Both the position numbers and the translations under genes were made by a program. A stretch of DNA of 64,000 nucleotides from Primula veris (Eukaryota > Streptophyta > Magnoliopsida > Ericales > Primulaceae). Location of the stretch: the NCBI GenBank assembly GCA_963682055.1, contig OY821749.1, positions 19,232,631-19,296,630 on the forward strand, read 5' to 3'. Each line of letters opens with the position of its first letter. Within the stretch, counting starts at the first letter, position 1. Of the stretch, positions 32,060-44,489 are shown in pieces. The notes beneath the pieces are model-generated. The model searched no databases, was not told the origin of the DNA, and saw only the letters and a program-made list of their open reading frames with translations.

Positions 32060-35000
32060 ATGGCGAAAAAGAAGAAAAACCCAGAAACCACTACCTCAAC
32101 AAACAACGCCTCTTCCACCGTATTCGATACCCTTTTCGGCAATTTACCCGATAACCAAACCTCCATTTTCTCAGACCAAAACCCCTTCAAAAGAATACCC
32201 AATGAGCATAATCTCAAAGAATTAGTTGGGTCAAATCCAGAATCCCCAATTTCATCCGAAAATAAAAGAAAAAAGAATAAAAAAGAACCCGAAACAAGTT
32301 CGGACGACGAAACTGTAGCTAAGAAAATTAAAAAGTCTAAAAAGGGTAGTTTGAGTGACCAGCTAGAAGGTCTCGAGGTGGGTACCGAGAAGAAGAGGGA
32401 GAAGAAGAGGAAGAGAGAGGAGGTGGAGGCGGAGTACGAGGCGAATAAATACGGAGCTGTTGTAGAGGGAGGGAAGAGCGTCGTGGGCGAGAAGAGAAAG
32501 AAGGCGGACGAAGAGATGGTGGTTGTGGAGAGAGAAGGGTTTGATGACGAGGCGAAGATGTTGAGGACTGTTTTTGTTGGGAATCTGCCTGTGAAGATTA
32601 AGAAGAAGGCTTTGTTTGCTGAGTTTCGACAGTTTGGTGATGTTGAGTCCGTTAGGATTCGTTCGGTTCCTCTGTTAGACGTATGTTTTTTCTCCATTCT
32701 ATTTAGTGATTTTTTTGTTAATTAATTGCTTGTTGGGATGCATAATTTAGGCCTATACGGTTACTTTTTTGTTAATTAATTGCTTGTTTGGTTGCAGATT
32801 GTAAGCCTATAACGTCGCTTTTTTGTAAATTAATTGCTTGTTGGGATGCATATGATAGGCCTATATAGTCGCTTTTTTGTAAACTAAATGCTTGTTTGGC
32901 TACATATTGTAAGCCTATAAAGTCACTTGTTTGGGAAATAAATGCTTGTTTAGCTGCAGATTGTAAGCCTATAAAGTCAAATTTTTTTTGTAATTTAATT
33001 GCTTGATTGGCTGCATATTGTAAGCCTATCACTTGTTTGTAAATTAATTGCTTGTTTGGCTGCAGATTGTAAGCCTATATAGTCACTTTTTTGTTATTTA
33101 ATTGCTTGTTTGGCTGCAGATTGGAAGCCTATAAGTTACTTTTTTGTTATTTAATTGCTTGTTTGGTTGTAAGCCTATATAGTCACTTTTTTGTAAACAA
33201 AAGGCTTGTTTGACTGCAATTTGTATGTAATCTAATAGCTGGCTTATTTGAAACTTAATAGTTTGACAGAAAAGCTCAGCTTTTTAGCTGATCAGTGGTA
33301 TAACTAATAAAATAAGACAACACTGAGCTTTATGCTATAACTAAAGAAGAACTAAAGTCAAAAGTTACTGATTTTTACTTTTCATGCTTTTGTTGATTTC
33401 GCAGACCAAAATACCAAGGAAGGGCGCTATCATCCAGAAGAAAATAAACGATGCCGTCGATAGGTATGTACTAAAGTGCTTTTTTGGACGTTTAAATTTC
33501 GTACGTAAAGTGGCACACTTTGTTTGTTATGTTATGTGGGTGTGGGATAATGTTGTATTCGGGAGTGTAGTTTTCCGTTTTTACGTATCTTTGAAATGAA
33601 AAACATATGATAGTAGACTTTCCAGAGGGTCAATTCACTTCATAGGTTAGAAAGCTATTATGTAGCGCTCGTTATAATTCTTAAGGATTTAAGCCTTTAC
33701 AATAATAAGTGATCTCTGGGACAACCATTTTTCTATCATTATAGCATAGTCAACAAAGAGAGGCATAATCGTGAGTCCAAAATTTTCACAACCTAATTTA
33801 TGATTGAAAAGAATCCGGATAAGTAAAAAATCATACATAGCTCTGCCTATTTTCATGATTCCAAAAAGTCATATCAAAGACAAATGCAACATATATACAA
33901 CCCAATGTTATGACAATCCGAGTAATGAATTTGATTAATAAGAATAACTTTATCACAATGACACAAGTAATAAAAGTGCAACCATAGCCAAACGTCAAGG
34001 TTCCAAAACCCAAAAAGTAGAAATAAAACGAATTAAAAGCCATGCTTTGCAAGCCCAACATAGCCAATCATGGCTTTAAAACAAAGTCTCGAAACGAAAT
34101 GAAATTAAATTGCTATTTAGTTTTAAGCCTGAAGTATAAGAAGAAAATAGTTAAATATCAAAATAAACCAAGGGGTGTTTCTCCTCCTTTGGAATCATCA
34201 GAAACAGGCCGGAGGCACATACGATTCACCCTCGTCATCACTATTATCTCGATAGTCTGGAAACTAAACTCGACAGTTCTTAAGCTCTTGTATTCTAATC
34301 GTCCGCACCTCCTGCCTTAATTGTTTTTGATGATGCCATAGGAGGAGAAATACCCCTCGGTATATTTTGATAATTTGCAATTTCTCAACGTACGGGTTTT
34401 TAAGTCGAGAACAACTTAATATCCTTTTGTTTTGAGACATTGTTTTAAAGCCATGATTGGCTATGTTGGACTTGTAATATTTAAGCTTGGCTTTTAACTC
34501 GTTTTCTTTTTAATTTTTGTTTAGTAGAGACTTGTGCTTGATTCAATCTTGCTTGAGTATAAATGGTGGCTAGGGTTTGTGATTGGTGTGTTTTTTAGGA
34601 GAGAAATGAGTGTTCTTACTCTCCAAAGTGTCAATTGGTCCCTAGATTTCTCTTTGGCGTTGCTTTGGTTAATGCTGAAGTTCATTGGTCCAAAAGTGAA
34701 GTGGCCTATAAAGTTAAAATAGGCTCTGCCATCGTCCTCTAGTGATCGATCGGTCAGTCATGTAGGTCTGTCTACCAGAGCAAATATATTTCACGTTTTG
34801 TCGATTTGGTTGCTGTTTTATCTCAAAGGTTGTTCTATTTAAACCTTCAAAGACTTGATAAACTCACGACAAATACAAACGAGCTTATAGTTGGTTGAAA
34901 TTCATGTTGTTATTATAAAAACAGAGGTGATTAGAAGAACATAGCTCAACTGTTACTGATATCCATCAATTTGTGAGGTAAATGTTACTCTTGTCTGTTC

Positions 35001-38000
35001 CTATTTATATGTGCTATAAAACTAAGTGCAATTTTGGCCGGCCAAAAACTTGAACCAAATTGCCGAAATCAAAATTTTCAAAAGTTAATTGTGATACCCC
35101 TGAATAAAATACTTATATAATATACCTGTTTTATATTAAAGAAGTGAAGAATTTTATATTTGTAAATATATATATCTGATGATAAATATGTAAGTAAGGA
35201 AAGAAAAGAGATAAGTATATAACTTCAAAACTAAGGAAAATTCTGTGGGACCCACTTCGTTTTTATCCGTTTCACCTCTTCGTTTATTCTTTTGACGTTC
35301 ATACACATATACCAATACATATGCAGACTATATACAGAGAGAGAGATTCTGAGAGAGAGGAAGATAGAGATAGAGAAACATATAAACACACACTCTTTAA
35401 ACCTCGTTTTCTCTCAATTCAGTTATCCGTTTTTCAATCCGTCTTCTCTGTTGAGTAGCTATCGCAAGGGAGACTGTATCGAGCTATATTTTTAGTATTT
35501 TCTTTCCTCTTTCCAGGCTCTTCTGAGCCATTTTAAAGGCTGAAATACTTGGTTTGTTAATTGGTTCTTTTCGGGTTCTTATGGGTTGGTCGCAAGTGGG
35601 TTTTAAGCTGAGTTTTGAGGCTATGCGCGAGAAGTCTCGGCCCTCCTCGTTGCGTGTTCGTTGCAGCCCATTTGTAGCCTTTCTTAGCTTCGATCCAGGT
35701 ACCGTTTCGGTACTAGAAAGGGGGTGTTACTAAGCCCGTTATATACGTGCTTACGCTTGCTTATTGTATTTTCTTTACATATAGACAGTTGATACTATGC
35801 TAATTGTTATTTGATAACTGAAATTTTGATGTCAAGTAGTATTACAATGATTTCTGTTGTTTATTAACAGTGATGTAGGTGGATAATATGATTATTTATT
35901 ATGTTTCTCGAGAGTTTTGAATAAATTGTAGTATTACAGCAACTTATGCTAGTAGTATTTCATATTCTTATTGTTATGTGGTTTTTAAGTAATTATTATG
36001 GCCTGGAAGTGTACTGTTTATTGTTTACAAGTAAAATAGACTAATATGAGGAGTTGGAAGTGTGAGTCAGAGGTTTGCGGTGTTGTAGTGGTGGGTTGTT
36101 GCCAGTGAGTTGTTGTCGGTCTTTTATTTTCTTTTAGGGATCACGTGCCCATGTTGTATCTGTGCGGTGGCCTGATGTCCACCGGATATACGGCAACGCG
36201 TATGGCCATACGTGGAGGTGTTAGCCAGCATATAGATTTCATGAGCAGTTGATTCTATACATGGATCTGAGGAGTGATCCGGCACTGTGATTCCGACTTT
36301 ATACACATTTGATTCTGTTTTGTGGAGTCACGCCACTTGGCGTTAGTAGTTGATGTTGTGGAGAAGTAACAAGGTGAAACATTATATTGAAGAACAAATA
36401 TTGTACTTCGTAGTTTTATAGTATTTTAGCGTATACGTTTATGTAGCGAGTTTAGCGGACTCACCCTTTGCTTTGTTGTTTTCCCATTTCTGTTTTATTG
36501 TATGTTTTATAGGCGAAGGTTCTGAGTTGCATGCTTTTAGACCAGTTTGGCGTTCGAGCAGGTCTCGAGGCGGTATCGGTTTTGTGAGCACGTGTAGTAT
36601 GAGTACTCAAGGCCTAAGTGTGTGTAGTGTTGTGTTTTATAAATCAGTTTATGTGTAATATATGTTAAAACGGTATGTTTAAAATGATGTGTTTTCTGTG
36701 ATTATTTTCCTTTCTTTTTCTTAAATCGTGTCCCCCGGTTTCTGTGAATTCGGGGCGTGACATTAATCATATGGTTTTGCATTTGAACTATGATCAACTT
36801 TTAAAAAATGTATTTTCGGAAATTTAGGTAAGAGTTATTTGGTAGTCAAAACTACGCGGTTTCGTATAGGACCATTAAAATAGAACGGAGAGAGTAACTA
36901 AGAAATCAGTAAGAACTAGGAACAGCAATAATCCTTCAGCGCGGTTTTGAACCCATTTGAATGTCTGAAGTTCAGTTGCTTGTAAATAGATTTATAAAGA
37001 TAGTCTTTCACTTGAACACATGCCTTATTTGTAAGATGGTAAAACCCAAGTTTTGGAACTTCAAATGCTATATGACAAGCTTGACAAACCGGATTTCCAT
37101 ATAATAATTGAAGAAAACTAAATATCTTTTTATCCACGGTGCAGCGTCCATGCTTATGTTGTCTTCAAAATCGAGGAATCTGCCCAAGCTGCTTTGACTC
37201 ATAATATGGCTGTGGTATTTTGCTCTCCCTACCGCTAGTTTATATTTTAAAAATCAGTTACCGTTTTCATTTGCTTAATTGTAGTTTAACTTGTGTGGAT
37301 TAGTTTGGTGGAAAACATATCCGTGTTGACAGGGCATGCCCTCCTCGTAAGAAACTAAAGGGGGGAGATAGTGCACTTTATGATAACAAGAGAACTGTGT
37401 TCCTGGGTAATTTACCATTTGACGTGAAGGTGATTTTCTTCTTCACTACTTTTGTAACTAATTCAGAGGTTGTTAATTCCGGTTTGTACACTAAGGCTCT
37501 GTTTAGTGTAAGGATTCCATGTACGAAAACGTGACAAACATGAAAAATTTGCGGTTAGTTCTATTTTTTAGAGATTTTCTTTAAAAATCCTTGCACCAAA
37601 AGGAGCCTAAGTTATTAGCAGTTAGTAAACTAACGTTACACCTTCAATGATCTGGTTATCAGATAAGTATTCACAGGTTGGATATTAATTAGTTATGAAC
37701 CCCAAAAAAATTTCCCACTCATCTCTGTAAATTTTGAACGCTACTCTTATAATGTGTTTTGTTCCTCCGATCTATGATTCCTCTTTTATGCAGTGCACAA
37801 AAGTGAAAAGAAATGTTAGGTTAGTGTAATGGCTGCTAATTTTTGTACCTTGGTGTAGAAAATTGGAATATGATGTAACGTTGGGGTCCAAAACTGTACA
37901 TAACCCAATTTATCTGAATATGTATAAATTATAAAATGCTTGTTGTGATCTGGTTACTTTATTTACTGTTTTTACAGGATGAAGAAGTTTATCAGGTAAT

Positions 38001-39323
38001 TTCTGGAATAAAGGACTTGGATTCTTCCAGCATTGAGGGAATTCGAGTTATTAGAGATCCTGGCTCGAGTTTAGGGAAGGGCATTGCTTATGTCTTGTTT
38101 AAAACAAGGGTAAATTTTGCGATTCCTTTAGCCCTTTTCTTCTTATATGTTAAGACACAAATTAGGCAAATGCATATTTTTCTATTTTCATCTTATTTAA
38201 CTTGATACTTTACCCGAGCGGAAGTGTTGTCAAGTTATAGCAGTCCTCGTTTGTTGCACTTTATTTGAAATACAATTTGCAGCAGATATGTTCGGCATAT
38301 TCATCTTAAACGTTAGTTAAATTTGACATGATGTTCCATTCCTAGAATTTACAGAAATTTAGTAACTGCAGTTGTCAAGGATTGTTCTGCATACTGGTGT
38401 ATATTGGTGCAGTCCTTTTCACCTGGGTCAGGAGTATCTTGATTTAGTTACAATTGTTTACCATTCTGAAAATCTGCAAAAAGGTGTATAAAACCTAAGA
38501 AATCTAATTTCAAACCTAAAAGACCCTTGGCTACCCTGTGATTGCTTTCTGTTGAAGACGTTGATTGCTTCTGTTCTTTGTAGGCTAGCAAAATCAATGC
38601 ATCCTTATAACGTAGAATTCCATTGTTTTATTAGAAGACAAACTCATGATTTATATAGCCAAACTCTCACGAGGTAGTTCGATAACTTACGTATAATTTG
38701 TGTGATTGTCATCTTGACATGCCCAACTTTGTTTCTTTAGAGGATATAGAAGTCACATATCACGAAATGTGGTGTCCTGAAATGTCGCACCCTATTTTTG
38801 GAAGCGTAACTGTATCGTATATTTATAATCTTTTCTGTAATTTGTGCAGGTAGATGCAAACCTAGTTGTTAGAAAACACGGCCTAAAGCTACGAGATCGT
38901 GAACTCAGGGTCAGTCATGCCAAGTCAAACGTCACTCCCTCTAAGAGAAAAGACTCTCCCTCTGGAGAGAGAAATGATTCCGGATCCAAGAAATTAGCAT
39001 CAAATTCAGAAAGCAACCGCAGCAAGTATAAATTCGACACTTCTCTTTCTTACCAAGGGCTTCGTGCAACTAAATCTGGTGTAGAGAAAAAGACTAGCCT
39101 TCCAAAAAGAAATGAACCGGTTAAGTTCAAATCTACGCTTCAAAGTGGTCCAAAGAAGAAAGAGAGGAGCACGAAGAGACCTGCAGTCGCTGCAAGAAAG
39201 GCAAAAGCCAATAAAAGTGCAGATGAAAGTGGTTCGAAAAATGCTGGATTCAAGCGGAAAATGGATAATAGGACACCCTCAAGTGCTCAGGGGCGACCAA
39301 ATAAGAAAGCCAAAAACTTTTAG
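32060..39323 (+). CDS. Nucleolar two-RRM protein, RBM34/Nop12-like
   Basis: Six exons, 32060-32680, 33405-33463, 37145-37214, 37304-37429, 37978-38109 and 38850-39323, join in frame to 493 residues. A Lys/Glu-rich, probably disordered N-terminus (1-165) has several nuclear or nucleolar signals (EKKREKKRKREE). RRM1 spans about 170-261 (RNP2 VFVGNL, RNP1 region VHAYVVFK) and RRM2 about 281-360 (RNP2 VFLGNL, RNP1 region GKGIAYVLF). The tail is basic (RPNKKAKNF). This is the architecture of yeast Nop12 and animal RBM34, RNA-binding proteins linked to pre-60S ribosome assembly in the nucleolus, and that role is inferred here. Every junction is GT-AG and in phase. Intron 2 is 3.7 kb and carries a foldback element and a solo LTR; intron 1 carries a minisatellite. 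A decayed duplicate lies at 43-47 kb. Confidence 0.9.
32700..33235. repeat. Degenerate minisatellite in intron 1 of the RBM34-like gene
   Basis: About nine copies of a 50-60 bp unit with the core TTTTTTGTAAATTAATTGCT, then TGTTTGGCTGCAGATTGTAA and GCCTATATAGTCAC. Copies differ by small indels and substitutions. A minus-strand open frame across it gives a repetitive peptide and is an artefact of the repeat. Confidence 0.85.
34021..34512. mobile_element. Foldback element with long inverted repeats in intron 2 of the RBM34-like gene
   Basis: The left arm (AACATAGCCAATCATGGCTT near 34058-34077) and the right arm (its complement near 34445-34470) are inverted repeats that extend inwards to AGGGGTGTTTCTCCTCC near 34171 and its complement near 34340-34357. 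No clear target duplication or coding sequence is seen. The outer limits are approximate. Confidence 0.65.
35090..36762. mobile_element. Solo LTR, Ty3/gypsy Tekay/Del-like
   Basis: The 1673 bp segment runs from TGTGATACCCC to GGGGCGTGACA and is flanked by a perfect 5 bp duplication, TTAAT (35085-35089 and 36763-36767). These termini are typical of Tekay/Del gypsy LTRs. There is no interior, primer site or coding region, so this is the product of recombination between two LTRs. It lies within intron 2 of the RBM34-like gene. Short ORFs in it are not genes. Confidence 0.85.
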
Positions 39324-40088
39324 GTTGATAGGTTATAGTTTTGAACTTAATCTCTTGTCAAAGGATTTACACATTTGTTGTATTTGATGTTTATTTGGAT
39401 ACTTCTAAATCAGTTATGATCTGAATGAACGGGTTTTACTTTTGAGGTGATGGATTTACTTGTTCGCATCTTGAATCTTTTTCAATTTTTGTCTTCTAAG
39501 TACGATTTGCTTTTATAAAACTATCCGTGTTGCCTTAATCCTGGAAGGGTTGTGCCAAATACTCAAATGGCTGAATTATTTATTGCGTTAGTTGTCATTA
39601 ACCCTCTTCAATTTGTGACAATTTCATGTTTGGATTCAGTCGTGATAACAACAAAAGAAAAGTTGCAGCCCAAGTCAAATCAACCCACATAATCGTATAT
39701 AAGTCTATAACAATCAATCGAGCATTTGCGAGAAGAATGAGTAAACAACCCTTGTTGTACCGTTATGCTTTATGAGTAAAAATAATAATTTTTCATCTAT
39801 TCTAAAAGAAAATTCCTCTTGATTCAGCAGCTGAAAATAACAGGGCTGCAGTAAATAATTTTGGTATATTAACCACATATACTAAGTACAGGGCGCGTCC
39901 CCTATTTTGATAATAATTGATGAAAAATTAAATTATTTTACATATTTTAGTTATAGTATCTAAAAAAAAAAAAAAAAAAGATTTTGTTCCCATTATAAAA
40001 AAAATTAACGTTTGGTTACGTTCCCAACAAAAACAGTTAATACTGCAACATAGTTCTGGTCATTAAAAAAAAAAACCTCTTACAACAA
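39324..40088. other. Intergenic stretch between RBM34-like and PPR genes
   Basis: This contains the 3' untranslated region of the RBM34-like gene. The segment near 39650-39740 (ending GCGAGAAGAATGAG) recurs in diverged form near 48090-48185, downstream of the pseudogene, and marks the far edge of the duplicated block. An A-run lies at about 39962-39979. Confidence 0.6.
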
Positions 40089-42161
40089 ATGCAAATGCAC
40101 ACGTCTTCAAAAAAAACCATTGAAACACTACTAGAGAAACACTTAGCTACTCAAAGGGGTTTAATCACCACTAAGCAACTAAAAACTGTTCATTCTTACT
40201 TAATCCACTTAAACTTCATTAATAAAGATCACTATCTCCTAAACATTTTCTTAAAATCATGTTTCAAAAACTTAAACAACACCCAATATGCCCAATCCAT
40301 TTTCAACCATACCCAAAAACCCAATTTGCATTTATACAACACCATGCTCCGTGGCTTCGCTACAAACGAATCCTTCGAACGGGTTTTGCTGTTTTACCAT
40401 TTCATGAGGAAAGATGGGTTCTTGCCCAACGGTTTTACCTTCCCTTTTGTCCTGAAAGCGTGTGCGCGCGTTTCGGATTCTTTAAACTTGGGTGTGAAGC
40501 TTCACGCGCTTGTTTTGAAAATGGGTTTTGGTTCGAACGCGTTTGTCAATACCGGTTTGGTGTGTTTGTATGCGAAGTGTGGGCGTCTCGGGAGTGCTCG
40601 TAAGGTGTTTGATGAGAATCTTGATAAAAATGTTGTTTCTTGGACTGCGATCATTAGCGGGTTTGTTGGCGTTGGTAGGTTTAAAGAGGCAATTGGTATG
40701 TTTCGGGGAATGTTAGAGATGGGTTTAAGGCCGGATAGTTTTACGCTGGTGAGAGTTCTTTCGGCTTGTACTCAGTCCGGGGATTCGAGTAGCGGGAGCT
40801 GGATACATACGTATGTTGTTCACCATGATTTGTCGATGAATGTGTTTGTATGTACTGCTTTAGTGGATATGTATTCGAAGTTCGGGCAAATGGATAAGGC
40901 TCGTGTTGTGTTTGAAGGGATGAGTGAAAAAGATTTAGTTTCTTGGAGCACGATGGTTCAAGGGTACGCGTCGAATGCACTCCCGAAAGAAGCGTTGGAC
41001 CTGTTTTACCGGATGCAAAAAGAGGATGTGAAACCTGATTGCTATACCATGGTAGGAGTTCTCTCGGCTTGTGCCCAGTTAGGAGCATTAGATATAGGAA
41101 ATTGGGCAGTTAACTTGATTGATTTTAAGCAGTTCTTGAACAATGCTGTCCTTGGTACTTCATTGATTGACATGTATGCTAAATGTGGGGACATGGCATT
41201 GGCTTGGGGAGTGTTCAAGGAAATGAAGGATAGGGACATTGTGGTCTGGAACTCTGTGATGTCCGGGCTTGCGATGAATGGTCATGTTAAGGAGGTTTTC
41301 GGTCTGTTTGGACAGTTACAAAAGTCTGGGTTAAAACCCGAGGGTAACACCTTCATGGGTCTGCTTTGTGGGTGTACTCACACAGGTCTTGTTAATGATG
41401 GTCGTAAATATTTTAATAGCATGAATAAGTTCTATTTCTTAGCACCTGGTATCGAACATTACGGATGCATGGTCGATCTTTTGGGTCGAGCTGGGCTTTT
41501 AAAAGAAGCCCATGAACTTATAAAGAGTATGCCAATGAAGGCTAATGCTATTGTTTGGGGAGCCTTGTTAAGTGGATGTAGGGTACATAGAGATACAGAG
41601 CTTGCTGAATATGTATTGGAACGGCTAATCGAAGTAGACCCTTGGAATTCAAGTAATTATGTCATGCTGTCTAATATGTACTCGGTATTACATAGATGGG
41701 ACGATGCAGAAAAGATTCGATCGAGCATGCTCGAGAGAAAACTTAAGAAAAGGCCTGGTCATAGTTGGACTGAAGTAGATGGTATTGTGCACGAGTTCCT
41801 AGTGGGAGACACATATCATCCACTATCAGATAAAATTTACGAGAAACTTGATGAGTTAAGCAAAGATGTGAAAGAAGCTGGTTATGTTCCTACAAAAGAA
41901 TGTGTGCATTTTGATATTGAGGATGAAGAAAAGGACCATTTCGTCGGCTATCATAGCGAGAAGTTGGCTGTTGCTTTTGCCCTTATTACTACTGCAACAA
42001 ACTCGGTAATTCGAGTGGTGAAGAACCTTCGGGTCTGTAGTGATTGTCATACCTTCATAAAACTTGTTTCAAAAATCACCGGAAGAGAGATAATAGTGAG
42101 GGACAATAACCGATTCCATTGTTTTAGGGAGGGGTGGTGTTCGTGTAAAGATTATTGGTGA
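40089..42161 (+). CDS. PLS-class pentatricopeptide repeat protein with E, E+ and DYW domains
   Basis: One intronless ORF of 690 residues. Tandem PLS repeats fill about 75-530 (for example VVSWTAIISGFVGVGRFKEA, then DLVSWSTMVQGYAS), followed by E/E+ motifs and a C-terminal DYW domain ending SCKDYW. The deaminase-like zinc site is present: HSEK near 610 and CSDCH near 640. Such proteins bind specific organellar transcripts, and the DYW domain carries out C-to-U editing in mitochondria or plastids. Over its length it closely resembles, by recollection, Arabidopsis At3g08820 (PCMP-H84), so it is probably the orthologue. Two ATGs are close together (MQM); the first is used here. The first residues (MQMHTSSKK) are a plausible but weak targeting sequence. 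The RNA target is unknown. Confidence 0.95.
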   Translation: MQMHTSSKKTIETLLEKHLATQRGLITTKQLKTVHSYLIHLNFINKDHYLLNIFLKSCFKNLNNTQYAQSIFNHTQKPNLHLYNTMLRGFATNESFERVLLFYHFMRKDGFLPNGFTFPFVLKACARVSDSLNLGVKLHALVLKMGFGSNAFVNTGLVCLYAKCGRLGSARKVFDENLDKNVVSWTAIISGFVGVGRFKEAIGMFRGMLEMGLRPDSFTLVRVLSACTQSGDSSSGSWIHTYVVHHDLSMNVFVCTALVDMYSKFGQMDKARVVFEGMSEKDLVSWSTMVQGYASNALPKEALDLFYRMQKEDVKPDCYTMVGVLSACAQLGALDIGNWAVNLIDFKQFLNNAVLGTSLIDMYAKCGDMALAWGVFKEMKDRDIVVWNSVMSGLAMNGHVKEVFGLFGQLQKSGLKPEGNTFMGLLCGCTHTGLVNDGRKYFNSMNKFYFLAPGIEHYGCMVDLLGRAGLLKEAHELIKSMPMKANAIVWGALLSGCRVHRDTELAEYVLERLIEVDPWNSSNYVMLSNMYSVLHRWDDAEKIRSSMLERKLKKRPGHSWTEVDGIVHEFLVGDTYHPLSDKIYEKLDELSKDVKEAGYVPTKECVHFDIEDEEKDHFVGYHSEKLAVAFALITTATNSVIRVVKNLRVCSDCHTFIKLVSKITGREIIVRDNNRFHCFREGWCSCKDYW

Positions 42162-42742
42162 AACAAGAATGCAAGAAAATGTGCTCCGTTCTTAAAGTAA
42201 GGTAAATGAAGAGGACTGAGGCCAAGCAACACACTGTCAAGGTTCGTAACAAGATTGCAATCAACAGCATCTGCAACAAACATGTGGTTTCATTTTATGC
42301 CAAGAAAACCACATGACTTTCAAATTTTATTTGATATATAAATACGGGCTTACATATTTAATGCGGAATTTAATGATAATTTCATGATACTGAATTTCGA
42401 ATACAAGATTAGTTACTGAGTGTGATTGAAGTTTTTTAGATTACTCAAATAAACAAAACTGAGAAATAAACTGATAAACACACAAGTAATAGCAGAAACG
42501 AATTTAATAGGGACATACTGTATCTGCAACAAGTAAATAAAACAGAAAATTGGTAAACATAACTACAATTACATGATTATGCTGAATTCTTGCAGGTCCT
42601 TAGTTGTATATAAAAACTAAGAAATGATACAGCTGCAATAGTAAAAATAATAATATCGGTTTTAAACCATGTTGTAGAGAAACTAGGGTTTCTACAAAGG
42701 TAGGTAGAGAAAAGAATATGGGCAAAAAAAAGACGAAAAAAA
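42162..42742. other. Intergenic stretch sharing sequence with two U6-linked blocks
   Basis: From about 42385 to 42590 the sequence (GAATACAAGATTAGTTACTG, then AACATAACTACAATTACA) is a diverged relative of 55440-55600 and 63290-63445, which also lie beside U6 sequences. It probably moved together with the U6 locus. No protein-coding gene is seen. Confidence 0.6.
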
Positions 42743-42840
42743 TTGGACCATTTTTTGATATGTGCGTATCAACCTTGCGTGGCGGCCCATGTTAATCTTC
42801 TTTGTATTGTTCCAATTAGAGGGAGCCCCTTTAGCTCCCG
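42743..42840 (-). pseudogene. Diverged U6 snRNA copy
   Basis: Read on the minus strand, the segment follows U6 from AATTGGAACAATAC to AAATGGTCCAATTTTTTT. Key positions differ: the ACAGAGA box is ACAAAGA and the AGC triad is AAC. The 5' stem-loop is replaced by an unrelated perfect hairpin, GGGAGC with GCTCCC. No USE or TATA is seen upstream. It is probably a pseudogene; an expressed divergent variant is less likely. Confidence 0.75.
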
Positions 42841-44489
42841 CATATGGGAAATTTCACCTGCTTAATTTACCTTTTTTATATTTTACTTATTACTAGCAAT
42901 TCATTAAATATTTAAGTACTCATAATTATCATAAATTTAATCAAACCATTAATGGTGCTTTACGAGATGAAATGCTTGTTAATGTAGTCGTTTAATTTAG
43001 AATTGATTGCTTGTTTTGCTGCAGATGTTAAAAAAAGCAACCGGCTTATTTGAGACTGAAAAAAATTATGGTCTGTTAGAAATGCTCAACTTTTTAGCTG
43101 ATGAGTAATTTGCAGATAAGTAGGATAACTAATAAAGTAAAAGAACACTGAGGTTAATGTTGCTACCAAACAAGCCTAAAGTCATATGTAACTGACTTTT
43201 ACTTTTCATGTTTTTGTTGGCTTATTCGAAACTGCAAAATCTATGGTTTGCCACAAAACCTCAGCATTTTAGCTGATCAGCCATTTGTAGATAAGTTGCA
43301 TAACTAATAAAGTAACACAAAACTGAGCTGATCTTTACTTTTCATGTTTTCGTTGTTTTTGCAGACCACAATAGCAAGGGTGCTATACTGCTATGCTATC
43401 ATCCAGGAGAAAATTAATGATGCCGTTAATAGGTATATTCTAACTGTGGTTTTGCATGTTTAATTTCGTATATTAGGACACTCTTTATTAGTTATGTGGC
43501 GTGGGCACGGGATAATGTTGTATTTACGACTATACTTTTCCTTTATACTCAAATTTGAACTGAAAAAACCTTTGATTGTAGACTATCCAAAGGGTATATA
43601 CAACGTTAGAAATTAAAACACCAGTTATCCGCTGTGCTTCACAATTTTTAATGATTTAAGCTTTTATGACAATAACTGATCTATTCGACACCATTCTTAT
43701 CTATCGGCAGGTTTTTGGGTTTTGAATCGCATTACTCCGTAGAGCAACTTAAGTTTTTGAGTGATTTGTATATATCTCAAATGTTAAATTTATGTCTTTC
43801 GTTCCAAGGGTGGAAACTGCACAACCATTTTAAGCTAGTTAGAGAACAAGCTAAAATACTAAATTTATCAAATTTTATGGTGAGTGCTAACTAAGAAATC
43901 AATGAGATTATGAAAACTAGGAACATTAATATACGTGGTGTTTTGCTATATGATGTATATAATTTCAAAATTCAGTTACCGATTCTATTTGCTTAGTCGT
44001 GGTAAAACTTTTTGTGGATTAGGTTGGTGGAAAACATATCCGTGTTAACAGAGCATGCCCTCCTCGTAAGAAACTAAAGGGGGAAGATAATGCCCCACTT
44101 TATGATAACAAAAGAACTGTGTTCATGAATAATACTAATTGACCATTTGCGGTGAAGGTGATTCTCATTTTCGCCACTTTTGTGACATATTTATAGGTTG
44201 TTAGTTATACTTTCTACACTAAGGCTCCGTTTGGTGGAAGGATTTCATGTAGGAAAACGTGAGAAGATTTTTGCTATTACTTCCATGGTTTTTTAAGAGA
44301 TTTTCTTTTCCACTGGGAAATCCTTGCACTAAAAACTAGCAACATATAAAAACTAGCAATTAGTACACTAACTTTACACTTTCGATGATCTAGTACACTT
44401 TAGTACATTATAGGTCGGGGTATTAATTAGCTACGATATCCAGGTTGGGGTATTAATTAGCTACGATAAACAAATATTTTAATACATTA

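Noticed and set aside
31936..32697. 253-residue minus-strand frame opposite the first RBM34-like exon
   Set aside because: Its Ser/Phe-rich composition is the complement of Lys/Glu codons on the plus strand; it has no domain of its own.
32772..33032. Minus-strand frame encoding a repeating IGLQYAAKQA-like peptide
   Set aside because: It is produced by the intronic minisatellite; the repeat unit is close to a multiple of three, and no start context or domain supports it.
35292..36658. Short ORFs inside the solo LTR
   Set aside because: They lie in a complete LTR with target duplication and have no domains.
40741..41239. Minus-strand frames opposite the PPR gene
   Set aside because: They are complements of the PPR repeats and carry no independent evidence.
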